Origin: Betaproteobacteria bacterium
GTDB lineage: Bacteria > Pseudomonadota > Gammaproteobacteria > Burkholderiales > Rhodocyclaceae
Assembly: GCA_020621865.1 (NCBI GenBank)
Contig: JAHRYW010000001.1
Coordinates: 391,577-455,576 of the forward strand
Direction of reading: 5' to 3'
DNA: 64,000 nt
Each line of letters opens with the position of its first letter. The stretch's first letter is position 1. Shown here one piece after another: positions 1-9,132 of the stretch. The translations under genes were made by a program, and so were the position numbers. A model generated the notes under the pieces. It was given only the letters and a program-made list of their open reading frames with translations, was not told where the DNA came from and did no database searches.

Positions 1-216
1 GCCTTGCGCAGTGACTTCATGCATGCCTTGACTCGCGTCGGCGTCGATGAGATTGACGTCGAGGGCGTAACCTCGGTTGAACAAGCGGGCTTGGCCTTGT
101 GTCTGGTTGCTGTCACCCGGCACGGCGTGCCTATCGGCGCCCAATCCGCCTGTTTTTCCGAGGCATGGAAATCGGCACTGGCCGTACCTGGTGACTATGC
201 CGAGCAGGGGCTTTGA
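1..216 (+). CDS. C-terminal fragment of an unknown protein
   Basis: The frame is open from base 1 and stops with TGA at 214-216, so the true start lies upstream of the window and 71 codons are visible. The fragment has a short hydrophobic stretch (AGLALCLVAVT) and no motif I recognise. The stop lies three bases before the GTG of the TonB-dependent receptor, which suggests one transcript. No function is assigned. Confidence 0.55.
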   Translation, partial: ALRSDFMHALTRVGVDEIDVEGVTSVEQAGLALCLVAVTRHGVPIGAQSACFSEAWKSALAVPGDYAEQGL

Positions 217-219
217 GCA

Positions 220-2268
220 GTGAATACCGGATTTCGACCATCACTCCCGCTGTTGGTAATGCTGGCAGGCTGGGAGTTCTGTAGTGCAGCCCTGGCGGCC
301 GACGAGGACATTTATTTCAGCGAGTTGCCGGTGGTGGCCTCCGTCAGCCGTTTACCCCAGCGTCTGGCCGATGCGCCCACTGCCGTGACGGTTATCGATC
401 GAGACATGATCAGGGGGTCGGGCGCGCGGGATCTCAATGATGTCTTTCGGCTGATTCCGGGTTTCCAGACCTATCCGAACAATACCGAACCCGCCAAGGT
501 CACCTACCACGGCATGGGGGATGGCGATTATTCCTCGCGGGTACAGGTGTTGATAGACGGACGTTCGATGTATTCGCCGCTATTCGACGGCGGTGTGAAT
601 TGGGTTACCTTGCCGGTGGCGCTGGAGGATATCGAACGCATCGAGGTGGTACGTGGCACCAATGCGGTTTCCTACGGCAGCAATGCCTTCCTTGGCGTCA
701 TTAATATCATTACCGTCGATCCGGCCTTGGTGCGCGGGGTTTCTGTTTCGACCAGCTATGGTAACCAGAACGTCCGCGACTATACCTTGCGGACCGGCGG
801 CAAGATCGGCGAGGTCGGAGATTTTCGTTTTACCTTCAAGCAGCAGAATGATGATGGTCTGGCGAATAAATTCGACTGGATAGACTCGTATCACTCGCGG
901 CTGTTTGATTTTCGGGCCGATTTTGCACTGTCCGAGCGCGATAGCCTGCAATTCAGTGCAGGACAGGTTGAAGCCATCACCCAAGCGGGCAGGTTGAACC
1001 TGAAACCAAACCCTGATCTGGTGTTCGGTCAATGGACCGACCCGATTCGCCCTGTGCGTCAGACGAATACCTACGCCCAACTGCTGTGGCGCAGAGTATT
1101 GTCGCCGGTTTCCGATCTCCAGGTGCGCTATTCCTACATGGTTGATCGGTCGGACGATACCTTCAGCATTAATGTCCCCCCTCTTCCTTTTCCAGGATGG
1201 GGAGCAGGAAGGAGGGTCGATATTAACCAGACCGGGGACGAAGGCACTCGTCATGAACTGGAGTTGCAGCACAGCCTGAAACTGGCCGATGTGACGCGCC
1301 TTGTCTGGGGCGCAAGTTGGCGTAACGACGCGGTGCGGTCGGCGTGGACATTTCCAGGTCAAGGAACCTTGCACCGGGACATAGGGCGGGTTTTCGGCAA
1401 TCTGGAATGGAAGCCGGTCAATTGGTTCACCGGCAATCTCGGCTTGGCCGGGGAGCATGACTCGATGGCAGGTTCGCACGCTTCGCCGCGAGTCAGTACG
1501 AATTTTCACCTGAATCAGGAAAACACGATTCGCCTGGGTTTTTCGCGGGCAAATCGTACCCCCAGTACCTCCAATCTGTTCGGTGACCAAAAGTATCCGC
1601 TGCCGCCGGCTTTGTCTGTGCAGTTATATACCGGCAACCCGAATCTGCCGTCCGAGCGCCTGGATACCTGGGAAATTGGTTACCTAGGCGATTGGCGTCA
1701 ACTACGGGCTAGCCTTGATGTACGCCTGTTCGACGAAAGCATTTCTAATCGTTTATACAATCTCGAGTTGCCAGCGGGCGATCGGACCACTATTCCGATT
1801 CAGGACGTTCATATTCGGGGCCTGGAATACCAGTTTAAATGGCAGCCTTTCGATGCTACCCGTATCGTCCTGAGCCAGACTTACAGCAAGATCGACAGCG
1901 AATATTTGCCGGGAGTGCTCTCGATCGTTGGAACCTCTAGTGAAAAAATTGCGAATTTCACCAATTACTCGATGCCGCGCCAGTCGACTTCGGTGCTGTT
2001 CATGCAGAAGCTGCCCTATGGACTTGAGTTTTCATCTGCTGCCTACTGGCAGCAGATGATGAAATGGTCGGCAATTACCTATTCGGAAAAATATTTCCGC
2101 GCTGATGCGCGTTTGGCATACCCTTTTCGAGCCGGTGGCTTTGGAGGGGAGGTCGCATTGGTCGTGCAGTCTCTCAACGGTAAGCACAACGAATACAAGG
2201 CCCATCATAGCCCGGCCAACCGGGTGGTCGATCGGCGGCAGTGGGTTACCCTGCGCCTGGATTTCTGA
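220..2268 (+). CDS. TonB-dependent outer-membrane receptor
   Basis: A 682-residue outer-membrane receptor expected to import a scarce ligand using TonB energy. A signal peptide of about 26 residues ends in AALAA. It is followed by a plug domain with the typical stretches TVIDRDMIRGSGARDL and VLIDGRSMYSP, and IERIEVVRGTNAVSYG near residues 140-155. The rest is a beta-barrel with many alternating aromatic strands, ending in the terminal Phe expected for BAM recognition. The start is GTG, right after the preceding stop. It converges with the diguanylate cyclase gene. No cobalamin riboswitch precedes it, so I do not call it BtuB despite the B12 genes nearby; the ligand is unknown. Confidence 0.9.
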   Translation: MNTGFRPSLPLLVMLAGWEFCSAALAADEDIYFSELPVVASVSRLPQRLADAPTAVTVIDRDMIRGSGARDLNDVFRLIPGFQTYPNNTEPAKVTYHGMGDGDYSSRVQVLIDGRSMYSPLFDGGVNWVTLPVALEDIERIEVVRGTNAVSYGSNAFLGVINIITVDPALVRGVSVSTSYGNQNVRDYTLRTGGKIGEVGDFRFTFKQQNDDGLANKFDWIDSYHSRLFDFRADFALSERDSLQFSAGQVEAITQAGRLNLKPNPDLVFGQWTDPIRPVRQTNTYAQLLWRRVLSPVSDLQVRYSYMVDRSDDTFSINVPPLPFPGWGAGRRVDINQTGDEGTRHELELQHSLKLADVTRLVWGASWRNDAVRSAWTFPGQGTLHRDIGRVFGNLEWKPVNWFTGNLGLAGEHDSMAGSHASPRVSTNFHLNQENTIRLGFSRANRTPSTSNLFGDQKYPLPPALSVQLYTGNPNLPSERLDTWEIGYLGDWRQLRASLDVRLFDESISNRLYNLELPAGDRTTIPIQDVHIRGLEYQFKWQPFDATRIVLSQTYSKIDSEYLPGVLSIVGTSSEKIANFTNYSMPRQSTSVLFMQKLPYGLEFSSAAYWQQMMKWSAITYSEKYFRADARLAYPFRAGGFGGEVALVVQSLNGKHNEYKAHHSPANRVVDRRQWVTLRLDF

Positions 2269-2281
2269 CCTCCCTGCGCGC

Positions 2282-4366
2282 TTAGCGTGAGCGCATGACC
2301 GCGCCTTCCAGCCAGACTTCGAACGGCTCGCTCGGGGCAACGGCCTTGCCTTGGGCATAGTCGATGCCGAGGTTGCGCAGTTGCTCGATGCTTTCCTGGT
2401 CGTCGACACCTTCGGCAATCGACTGAATCTGCTGATCGGCGGTGATTTCCTGAACGGCCCTCAATAGGGCGGTCGAGGCGCGATTGCCGCCCATTTCCCG
2501 GGTCAGGCTGCGGCTGAGTTTGACATAGCTGGGGCAGACGCTGCGCAGGTGGCTGAAAGACGATAGTCCGCCGCCAAAATCATCGAGTCCGATCTGGCAC
2601 CCCAGTTGGCGAACTCGCCGGGAAAATTCCATGGCTTGACTGGCCAGATGGGTGAGGGCGTCTTCTGAGAAGATGAAACAGAGCCCTTTCCCAGTGAGAT
2701 TTTGGCTAGCCAGGCTGCGCGCCAGGTAGTCGATGGTTTCCGCGCTGGCCAGCGAGGCACGAGACAGCGGAACCAGGCAATGCAGGGTCTTCTGGTGACG
2801 TTTGGCTTGGGATTGTGCGGCGATGGCGGTATCGATCAGGCGCTGATCGATCGATTGAGCAAGATCGTAGCGTTCGGCCGCATCGGTCAGCGCCGCCAGG
2901 GCGACCGGAGGTTGGCCCGGCTCGTTGAGGCGGGCGGTCAGTTCGACGAGGTGCCTCGGTGTCGCCTGTTGCAGGGCACGCAACGGCAAGGCTTCGATCA
3001 ATAGTTTTTCTTCGGCTAAGGCGCTGGCGATCCGGCTGGCCCAGTTGCTCGATTCCTGGCGTCGATCCGGATTGTGAGTTGCTTCCTGCTCGCAGACGCG
3101 ATTGCGCCCGGATTCCTTGGCCCGGTGGCAGGCGGCGTCGGCCGCGGCGACGATTTCGTTGATGTTGCGCACCTTGCGGGTGACGGCGGCGACACCGATG
3201 CTGGCGCCAATGGCGAAGACCTTGTCTTGCCAGATGAAGCGATAGGCGGCGGCCAGACCGCAGATGTCCTCGGCGACCTGGAGGGCGCGGGGCGCGCTGC
3301 AACTGGGCAGCATGATGCTGAACTCGTCGCCGCCCAGCCGGGCGAGGGTGTCATCCTCGCGCAGGCGCCCTTGGAAGAGCAGAGCCATCTGACGTAGCAA
3401 TTCGTCGCCGGCGAGGTAGCCGCAGGTGTCGTTGACCTGCTTGAAGCGGTCGAGATCGAGGAACAGTACGGCGAATTCATCGCCTCCCGCCTGTACGCCG
3501 GCCAAAGCCTTTTCGAGCAGATGCTCGAACTCCCGGCGGTTGAGCAAGCCGGTCAGGGCGTCGTGGCGGGCCTGAAAGGCAAGTTGGGCAGTCGCTTCCT
3601 CGATCCGGCTCTGCATCGAGTGGTGCACTTCCTCAAGGTGGGTGGCCATTTCGTTGAAGCCGTTTTCGAGAACGCCGAGCTCACCGCTGGATACTGCGGG
3701 CACACGGGTGTGGAGGTTGCCGGACGACATGCCGTGCACGGCATGGACCAGGCGCATGACCGGGCGGGCCAGATTGTCGGCCATGGCGATGGCCAGCGCG
3801 GCAAGCAGGAGCATGCCGACGAGGACGATCGTCAAACCGCGTTGCAACAGTTGCCGCTGCTTGTTCACCAGCTCGGCCTTGTCGAATTCGACGAAAACGT
3901 GGCCGATGATTTCGGGCGTGGCAGCAGGGGGGGCGTCGCCTTCAAAAAGCTGATCGGTTTCGCTGGTCGAGCGCTTGACCGGCGCGGCAAAAGCGATCCA
4001 TTGCTCGGTTTCGGCAATTTGCCCCGGGCTGTTTACCGTCTGGCGCAGCTGGTCGGCGGCCAGTGAAACACGACCGCTGACGGCAATCGTACGACCTTTC
4101 TGGTTGACGATGATGGCGGCCTTGACCCCCGATTCCTGGACGGTGGCCTGGGCCAGGCCGTGCAGGCTTTCAATCTGGCCGGCGATGATCCCGTACTCGC
4201 TGATCGGTGCCAGGTAGCGGACCGTGGCCTGGCCCTTGGCGCGCAATTCGCCTTCCAGGGTCTTGATGCCGCTGTAGGTGAAATAGGCGACCAGCGCGAT
4301 GGCGATTAGTGCGCTCGGCAACAAGGTCAGGAATAGCAGGCGATGGCGCAGGGTGAGGCGATTCAT
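2282..4366 (-). CDS. Membrane diguanylate cyclase, HAMP-GGDEF with degenerate EAL domain
   Basis: An inner-membrane c-di-GMP signalling protein of 694 residues. Order: TM helix near 8-28, a periplasmic sensor region to about 170, a second TM helix near 175-195, HAMP, GGDEF, then an EAL-like domain. The GGDEF motif is intact at 345-349, and an RxxD inhibitory site (REDD) precedes it, so cyclase activity with product inhibition is expected. In the EAL half the signature is ELT rather than EAL; the NLS and EITE motifs are replaced by PLS and IFSE; IKID has become VKLS. DDFG and AEGV remain. Phosphodiesterase activity is therefore unlikely. It overlaps the upstream binding-protein gene by four bases, so the two are translationally coupled. 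Confidence 0.92.
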   Translation of the reverse strand: MNRLTLRHRLLFLTLLPSALIAIALVAYFTYSGIKTLEGELRAKGQATVRYLAPISEYGIIAGQIESLHGLAQATVQESGVKAAIIVNQKGRTIAVSGRVSLAADQLRQTVNSPGQIAETEQWIAFAAPVKRSTSETDQLFEGDAPPAATPEIIGHVFVEFDKAELVNKQRQLLQRGLTIVLVGMLLLAALAIAMADNLARPVMRLVHAVHGMSSGNLHTRVPAVSSGELGVLENGFNEMATHLEEVHHSMQSRIEEATAQLAFQARHDALTGLLNRREFEHLLEKALAGVQAGGDEFAVLFLDLDRFKQVNDTCGYLAGDELLRQMALLFQGRLREDDTLARLGGDEFSIMLPSCSAPRALQVAEDICGLAAAYRFIWQDKVFAIGASIGVAAVTRKVRNINEIVAAADAACHRAKESGRNRVCEQEATHNPDRRQESSNWASRIASALAEEKLLIEALPLRALQQATPRHLVELTARLNEPGQPPVALAALTDAAERYDLAQSIDQRLIDTAIAAQSQAKRHQKTLHCLVPLSRASLASAETIDYLARSLASQNLTGKGLCFIFSEDALTHLASQAMEFSRRVRQLGCQIGLDDFGGGLSSFSHLRSVCPSYVKLSRSLTREMGGNRASTALLRAVQEITADQQIQSIAEGVDDQESIEQLRNLGIDYAQGKAVAPSEPFEVWLEGAVMRSR

Positions 4367-5277
4367 CGGAACTCCCTGTCGGCTAGCATGGCGCGCCGGA
4401 TGGCGGACTCGTCGGAAATATTCAGCCCGAGTGCCTGGGCGACGGTCGGGTTGATGGCGATGGCGAACTGATTCGGTCCGGCCGGCGGCGGCAGATTGGT
4501 GCCGTTGCTGACGATCATGTCGGCCGTCTGGCGGGCAATTTGTGCAGGCGTGGTATGCAGTGCGGCGAGCGCGCCGGCGTTGACGAAGGCGGGCGAATAG
4601 CCGATCACCGGTTTCTGGTGCCGGAAGGCGGTGATCAGGATGGCCTTGATGTTGGTCCGCTGGTAGATCGTGCTGTCCGGAATGGCGAGCAGGAAGGCGC
4701 TGCGGCCAAGGAGTGCGTTCAGGGCGGGAAGGAGGGTTTCGCTGCGCTCGCTTTCCTCGCTTTCCTCGCTTTCGAGCGTCAGGTTGCTATTGGCGAAGGC
4801 GTGCCGATACTGGCTGGACAGGTGTTTGGTTTCGCTGCTGAGCAGCATGCCGGCCGGCTTCTGGCCGGGCAGTAGCTGACGCAGGAAGACTGCCTGGCGG
4901 GCGGGCGGCTGGTCGAGAAAGATGGCGGTGATTTTTGGGGTGCCGCGACGCGCCTGGGTGACGATACGCTCATAGCTCAATTTCGGCAGCAAGGTGGCGA
5001 CGATGGGGGTGGGATCGCCCTTGGCCCAGGCTCTTTTCAGTGCCTCGACGCCGACCGTGATGATCAGGTCGGGCGGCGGACCGGCGATGGCGGGGCTGTC
5101 CGGCAGGAGGGTGGCCGATACGCTCCAGTTCGTGCCGCTGAGCGATTCTTCGAGACTTTTCGAGAACTCGCCGTACACGCCGCCCTTGTAGCTCAGGATG
5201 AGCATGATGCTGCCTGCCTGAACAGGCAATGCAATAGTCATCAGAAGAACGAGGGCGATTCGGGCTAGCCTGAGCAT
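4363..5277 (-). CDS. Periplasmic ABC-type substrate-binding protein
   Basis: A 304-residue secreted protein with a signal peptide ending near QAG (residue 22). The body has the two-lobed pattern of the PF04392-type ABC substrate-binding family: ITVGVEALKRAW, a middle GMLLSSETKHLSSQYRHAF segment, and a C-terminal ALGLNI. A short Glu/Ser repeat (EESEESERSE) sits near residue 175. No permease or ATPase gene is adjacent. Instead it overlaps the diguanylate cyclase by four bases (ATGA). I infer that it serves as the ligand-binding partner of that sensor rather than as part of a transporter. Confidence 0.8.
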   Translation of the reverse strand: MLRLARIALVLLMTIALPVQAGSIMLILSYKGGVYGEFSKSLEESLSGTNWSVSATLLPDSPAIAGPPPDLIITVGVEALKRAWAKGDPTPIVATLLPKLSYERIVTQARRGTPKITAIFLDQPPARQAVFLRQLLPGQKPAGMLLSSETKHLSSQYRHAFANSNLTLESEESEESERSETLLPALNALLGRSAFLLAIPDSTIYQRTNIKAILITAFRHQKPVIGYSPAFVNAGALAALHTTPAQIARQTADMIVSNGTNLPPPAGPNQFAIAINPTVAQALGLNISDESAIRRAMLADREFR

Positions 5278-5329
5278 TGCCGGAATATTGCCTTAGCGAC
5301 TATGCCAAAGCAATGCGATTTTTTCACGT

Positions 5330-5929
5330 TTACTGACGATTTTTTATGATTTCGCTGATTTGTCTGGAAACGTCGGCGACTGGGGTGGCGAAGGCGAATT
5401 TCCTGATGAAGCTGCCATCCGGTCCGAGCAGGAACATGCCCGCGGAATGATCGACGGCGTAGTGCTGCGGATCCTTGTCCTTGTCGGCCTGCCTGACCTT
5501 GGCGTAGCGGATCTTGAAGTTGTCGGCGGTGCGGCGGACCAGCGCCGGGGAGGCGGTCAGGCCGAGGATGCGGGAATCGAAGAATTCGGTGTAGGTCTTG
5601 AGAACCTTGCCGGTATCGCGCTCGGGGTCGACCGAGATGAAGATGGGCTGGACGGCGCCAGCCTTGTCGCCGAGCTGTTTGAGGATTTCTGCCATTTCGA
5701 CCAGCGTGGTCGGGCAGATGTCCGGGCAGTAGGTGTAGCCGAAGGCGATCAACTGGTAGCGGCCGCGGAAATCCTCGCTGCTGACGGCGCGACCGTTCGG
5801 GTCCTGCAGCAGGTAGCGGGGGACGATGCCGGTTTCCTCGCCGCGCAGCATCTCCAGGCTGCGTGTGGCCTGGGCGGCGGCCGGCCCGAGGCAGAGCAGC
5901 AGGGCGAGCAGCGCGGCGAAGCGGATCAT
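5330..5929 (-). CDS. SCO1/SenC family copper chaperone
   Basis: A 199-residue thioredoxin-fold protein with an N-terminal signal peptide (MIRFAALLALLLCLGPAAAQA). The copper ligands of the family are present: CPDIC (Cys68, Cys72) and a His at about 161 in AVDHSAG. The family delivers copper to the CuA centre of cytochrome oxidase or acts as a periplasmic thiol reductase. The start overlaps the stop of the upstream small periplasmic gene (ATGA). No oxidase genes are visible nearby, so the client is unknown. Confidence 0.92.
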   Translation of the reverse strand: MIRFAALLALLLCLGPAAAQATRSLEMLRGEETGIVPRYLLQDPNGRAVSSEDFRGRYQLIAFGYTYCPDICPTTLVEMAEILKQLGDKAGAVQPIFISVDPERDTGKVLKTYTEFFDSRILGLTASPALVRRTADNFKIRYAKVRQADKDKDPQHYAVDHSAGMFLLGPDGSFIRKFAFATPVADVSRQISEIIKNRQ

Positions 5930-6261
5930 TTGGCGGCGGGGAAGGCGGCCTGCAGGCGCTTTTCGGCCGCGGCGACGTTGCTGGCCAGGGTTGCCGCGTC
6001 GGGGCAGGCGCCGCCCTTGCCTTGCTCCAGGTAGGCGGCGTTGGTGGCGTTTTCGAAGGCTTCGCCGATTTCACGGGTCTTGGGGGCCGTGGTGACGACG
6101 CTGTTGCGGGTGCGGCTGACCAGTGCCGGCTGCTGGCAGGCCAGTGCGATGCCGTTGAGGCGGCCGATGGCCTGGACGGCGGCCGTGCCTTCGTCGACGG
6201 CGAAAGTGGCTTGGCTGGCGGCGGCGAGCGCCAGGGCAAGGATGGGGGCGGCAAGTTTCAT
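5926..6261 (-). CDS. Small periplasmic protein upstream of SCO1
   Basis: A 111-residue protein with a clear signal peptide (MKLAAPILALALAAASQATFA) and a helical, Ala-rich mature part with two cysteines, Cys42 and Cys86. A strong AAGGAAAA ribosome site precedes the ATG. It overlaps the SCO1 gene by four bases, so the two are made together. I recognise no family. A role beside SCO1 in copper or oxidase assembly is inferred from position only. Confidence 0.75.
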   Translation of the reverse strand: MKLAAPILALALAAASQATFAVDEGTAAVQAIGRLNGIALACQQPALVSRTRNSVVTTAPKTREIGEAFENATNAAYLEQGKGGACPDAATLASNVAAAEKRLQAAFPAAK

Positions 6262-6351
6262 GGTCTTTTCCTTCGGAGGTGGCTGCCGATTATAGGCAGC
6301 CGTCGGTCGGTAACATTCTTACAAATCAAAATTGCGACGAGACGCCCGGCC

Positions 6352-7239
6352 TTATTTTGGCCGGCGGCTGCGGGCGATGTCGAGTTGGGCGCAGAGCTGT
6401 TCGGCGCCGTCGAGAATGCGCGGCGTATGGCGCTGCATGATGTCCGGGTTGATGTGGAAGAGATTGCCGCGCTGGACGGCGGTCAGCCGCGTCCAGCGGT
6501 CCCAGTCGTGCAGCCATTCCGGCCGGGCGTCGCCCATGCCGGTGGCGATGATGGCTTCGGGGTTGGCGTCGAGCACGGCTTCGACGCTGACTGTCGGCGC
6601 CATCGGCTTGAGGTGGCCGAAGACGTTTTCGCCGCCGCACAGGCGGATGGCGTCGCTGATGATTTGCGAGGCGCCAACGGTCATCAGCGGCGACTTCCAG
6701 ATCTGGTAGAAGACGCGCACTTTCGGTTTGCCGGTATTGTTTTTGCGCAGCGCTTCGAGGCGCTGGCGGAAGCTGGTGGCAGCAGCGTTGGCCGCCGCTT
6801 CGGTGCCGGCCAGCTGGCCCATCTTTTCGAGCTGGCCGGCGATGTCGTCCATGGTGTTGGGCTGCGAGACATAGACGGTCAGGCCGAGCGCCCGCAGCTT
6901 GTCGACCTGGGGCATGTTGTTGCCGCTTTGCCAGGCCAGGACGAGGTCGGGTTTGAGTGCGACGACGGCTTCGAGATCGATGAGCGAATAACCGCCGACG
7001 CGCGGCAGCTTTTTGGCGGCCGGCGGGTAATCGCTGTAATCGACGGTCCCGACCAGCTTGTCGCCGGCACCGGCGGCGAACAGGTTTTCGGCGGCGTGCG
7101 GGGCGAGGGTGACGATGCGCTGGGCCGGCGCCTTGAGGCGGATTTCCTGGCCGGTGTCGTCCTTGACGACAAGATCGGCGCTGGCGGCGGTGGACAGGAC
7201 AAAGGCTACGGTCAGCCCGAAAAAATGGCCAAATTTCAA
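6352..7239 (-). CDS. btuF: Cobalamin-binding periplasmic protein BtuF
   Basis: A 295-residue class III periplasmic binding protein: signal peptide (cut near ASA, residue 21), an ORIVTLAPHAAENLFAAGAG-type N-terminal lobe (QRIVTLAPHAAE), VGGYSLIDLEAVVALKPDLVLAW, and a C-terminal lobe with HINPDIMQRHTPRILDGAEQLC. It should deliver corrinoids to BtuCD. The last gene of the riboswitch-led operon, it overlaps cobD by four bases. No btuC or btuD is in the window, so its transporter is elsewhere. The first codons carry one copy of the dispersed motif, read on the other strand. A GC-rich inverted repeat (6346-6364) spans the stop and may help end transcription. Confidence 0.9.
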   Translation of the reverse strand: MKFGHFFGLTVAFVLSTAASADLVVKDDTGQEIRLKAPAQRIVTLAPHAAENLFAAGAGDKLVGTVDYSDYPPAAKKLPRVGGYSLIDLEAVVALKPDLVLAWQSGNNMPQVDKLRALGLTVYVSQPNTMDDIAGQLEKMGQLAGTEAAANAAATSFRQRLEALRKNNTGKPKVRVFYQIWKSPLMTVGASQIISDAIRLCGGENVFGHLKPMAPTVSVEAVLDANPEAIIATGMGDARPEWLHDWDRWTRLTAVQRGNLFHINPDIMQRHTPRILDGAEQLCAQLDIARSRRPK

Positions 7240-7246
7240 ATTTTTC
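7205..7246 (+). repeat. Dispersed motif copy 1 (btuF start region)
   Basis: Core GCTACGGTC at 7205-7213, then A/T tracts (AAAAAA, AAATTTCAAATTTTT) out to 7246. Sits over the start of btuF, which reads the other strand. Confidence 0.7.
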
Positions 7247-8228
7247 TCCCGGCTGCCAGGGCATCGGACAGACGCTGCCAGCCGGCTTCGCTGCCCGGCA
7301 GGCCGAAGCGCAGCAGGGGTTGCTGGTCGAAGCGTCGGGTCAGGATGCCCCGGCGGGCGAGCGCTTCATGCAGTTCGTTGGCCTGCGGGGTGTTCAGGGT
7401 GGCGAACAGGGCCGTCGATTTGACTTCGCCGAGCGGCGCTAGCAGGGCGTGCAGGCGTTCGCCAGCCGTCTGCAGCCGGGTGCGGGTGCTCTCCTGCCAG
7501 GCGCTGTCCTGCAGGGCGAGGCGTGCCACGGCGCGGGCCGGGCCGCTGACGGTCCATGGGCCCATCGCTTCGTGCATCCGGGCGAGCAGGTCGGGGGCGG
7601 CGAGGATGAAACCGACGCGCGCTCCGGCCAGGCCGAAGAACTTGCCCAGCGAGCGCAGCACGATCAGGTTGGGCGCCTCGGCGGTGCCGGCCAGCGCGGC
7701 GACGCTGTCGGCCGGGGTGGCGTCGATAAAGGCCTCGTCGACGATCAGCCAGCCGCCGCGCTTTTTCAGTTGCTGGGCGGCGTCGATGACCGCTGCCTGC
7801 GGGTGGCGGTCGGCGGTCGGGTTGTTCGGGTTGCAGAGCAGCACGTAGGGTGTGGCGGCGGCCAGGGCGCGCGGTAGCAGGGCGTTTTGTAGGAAACGCA
7901 GCTTGTGGCCGGCGTGCTGCCAGGCTTGCGGATGCTCGCTGTAGAGTGGTGAAATGCAGGCAACCACGGCCCGTGGCATGAGGGTCGGCAAGCGTTGGAT
8001 GGCGGCTTGCGAACCAGCCACCGGCAGCAGGTTGGGGTTGCCGTAATAGGCCGCGGCGGCGGCTTCGAGGCCGTCGCCGGATTCGGGCAGACGTTGCCAG
8101 ACGTCGCTCGGCAAGGCCGGCACCGGCCACGGGTCGGGATTGATGCCGGTCGACAGGTCGAGCCAGTCGGCCAGCGGAATGTTGTAATGGCTCGCCGCCA
8201 GGCGTAGTTGTCCGCCGTGTTCAAGCAT
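7236..8228 (-). CDS. cobD: Threonine-phosphate decarboxylase CobD
   Basis: A 330-residue fold-type I PLP enzyme. It makes (R)-1-amino-2-propanol O-2-phosphate, the linker of the cobalamin nucleotide loop. Family landmarks are visible: LDLSTGINPDPWP near the start, the PLP-pocket CNPNNPT, IVDEAFID, and the Schiff-base lysine in SLGKFFGLAGARVGF. It overlaps cbiB by eight bases and btuF by four. In the Pseudomonas nomenclature the same enzyme is called CobC; the CobD name used here is the Salmonella one. Histidinol-phosphate aminotransferase is the nearest alternative, but the B12 operon decides against it. Confidence 0.92.
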   Translation of the reverse strand: MLEHGGQLRLAASHYNIPLADWLDLSTGINPDPWPVPALPSDVWQRLPESGDGLEAAAAAYYGNPNLLPVAGSQAAIQRLPTLMPRAVVACISPLYSEHPQAWQHAGHKLRFLQNALLPRALAAATPYVLLCNPNNPTADRHPQAAVIDAAQQLKKRGGWLIVDEAFIDATPADSVAALAGTAEAPNLIVLRSLGKFFGLAGARVGFILAAPDLLARMHEAMGPWTVSGPARAVARLALQDSAWQESTRTRLQTAGERLHALLAPLGEVKSTALFATLNTPQANELHEALARRGILTRRFDQQPLLRFGLPGSEAGWQRLSDALAAGRKI

Positions 8229-9132
8229 GCAGGAATCCTATCGTCAAAAGGGTGGCCAGCCATAGCCACAAACTCCGCTGGATCAGCGTGATGGCGTGCC
8301 CGATATCGTCGGCTGCCGGGGGCAAGCCGGCACCGAGCGATGGCCGGATTTCCGGCTGGCCATGATAGATCGCGACGCCGCCGAGCCGTACGCCGAGACT
8401 GCCGGCGCCGGCGGCCATGACCGGCCCGGCGTTCGGACTGTCCCAGAGCGGCGCCTGGGTCAGCCAGCAGGCGAGCGCCTGGCGCGTCTGGCCGAGCAGG
8501 GCGTAGCTCAGCGCGGTCAGGCGGGCCGGCAGCCAGTTCAGCGCATCGTCGAGGCGGGCGGCCGGGCGGCCGAACAGGTTGTAGCGTTCGTTGCGGTAGC
8601 CCCACATTGCATCCAGCGTGTTGGCCAGCCGGAAGAGCAGGGCGCCCGGGCCGCCGAGCAGGGCGAACCAGAACAGCGCACCGAAAATTGCGTCGTTGCC
8701 GTTTTCCAGCACCGATTCGACGCCGGCCGTGGCGACGCCGGTGGCGTCCAGCGCCGAGGTATCGCGGGAGACGATCCAGCCGACGCGCTGCCGGGCTTCA
8801 TCCAGGCGGCCTTCGCGCAGCGGCCCGGCGATGGCCGCCGCGTGCTCGGTCAGGCTGCGGGCGCCGAGCGAAAAATAGAGCAGCACGACATCGACGGCAA
8901 ACGGTGCCTGCGGCCCCAGCCAGGCAGCCAGCGCCACCCAGGGGCCGAGCGCGAGCAGCCAGGCGAGCATGCCGCCGAGCAGGTGTCGGCGGTTGAGCCG
9001 GCCTTCGATCAGCACCGCCAGCCGGCCGAAGCCGACCAGCGGGTGCCAGCGGCGCGCTTCGCCGAGCAGGTGGTCGACCAGCACGGCGGCCAGGGCGGCC
9101 AGCGGCATGGCGAAGGCGCCGTCGAGGTTCAT
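8221..9132 (-). CDS. cbiB: Adenosylcobinamide-phosphate synthase CbiB
   Basis: A 303-residue integral membrane protein that joins the aminopropanol linker to adenosylcobyric acid. The N-terminal family signature is present (DHLLGEARRWHPLVGFGRL), as are SRDTSALD and GNDAIFGALFWFALLGGPGALLFRLANTLDAMWGYRNER-type segments (KNDAI-like GNDAI, ANTLDAMWGYR). Four or more hydrophobic helices are visible. It lies between bluB and cobD with overlaps on both sides. The same protein is called CobD in Pseudomonas naming. Confidence 0.93.
   Translation of the reverse strand: MNLDGAFAMPLAALAAVLVDHLLGEARRWHPLVGFGRLAVLIEGRLNRRHLLGGMLAWLLALGPWVALAAWLGPQAPFAVDVVLLYFSLGARSLTEHAAAIAGPLREGRLDEARQRVGWIVSRDTSALDATGVATAGVESVLENGNDAIFGALFWFALLGGPGALLFRLANTLDAMWGYRNERYNLFGRPAARLDDALNWLPARLTALSYALLGQTRQALACWLTQAPLWDSPNAGPVMAAGAGSLGVRLGGVAIYHGQPEIRPSLGAGLPPAADDIGHAITLIQRSLWLWLATLLTIGFLHA

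Noticed and set aside
580-1590. 336-codon minus-strand frame opposite the TonB receptor
   Set aside because: No family features; the plus strand encodes a complete receptor.
220-2268. TonB receptor as BtuB
   Set aside because: No cobalamin riboswitch upstream and no B12-transport gene beside it; the ligand cannot be read from sequence.
5863-7848. 661-codon plus-strand frame
   Set aside because: Shadow of minus-strand btuF and cobD in GC-rich DNA; no domain pattern.
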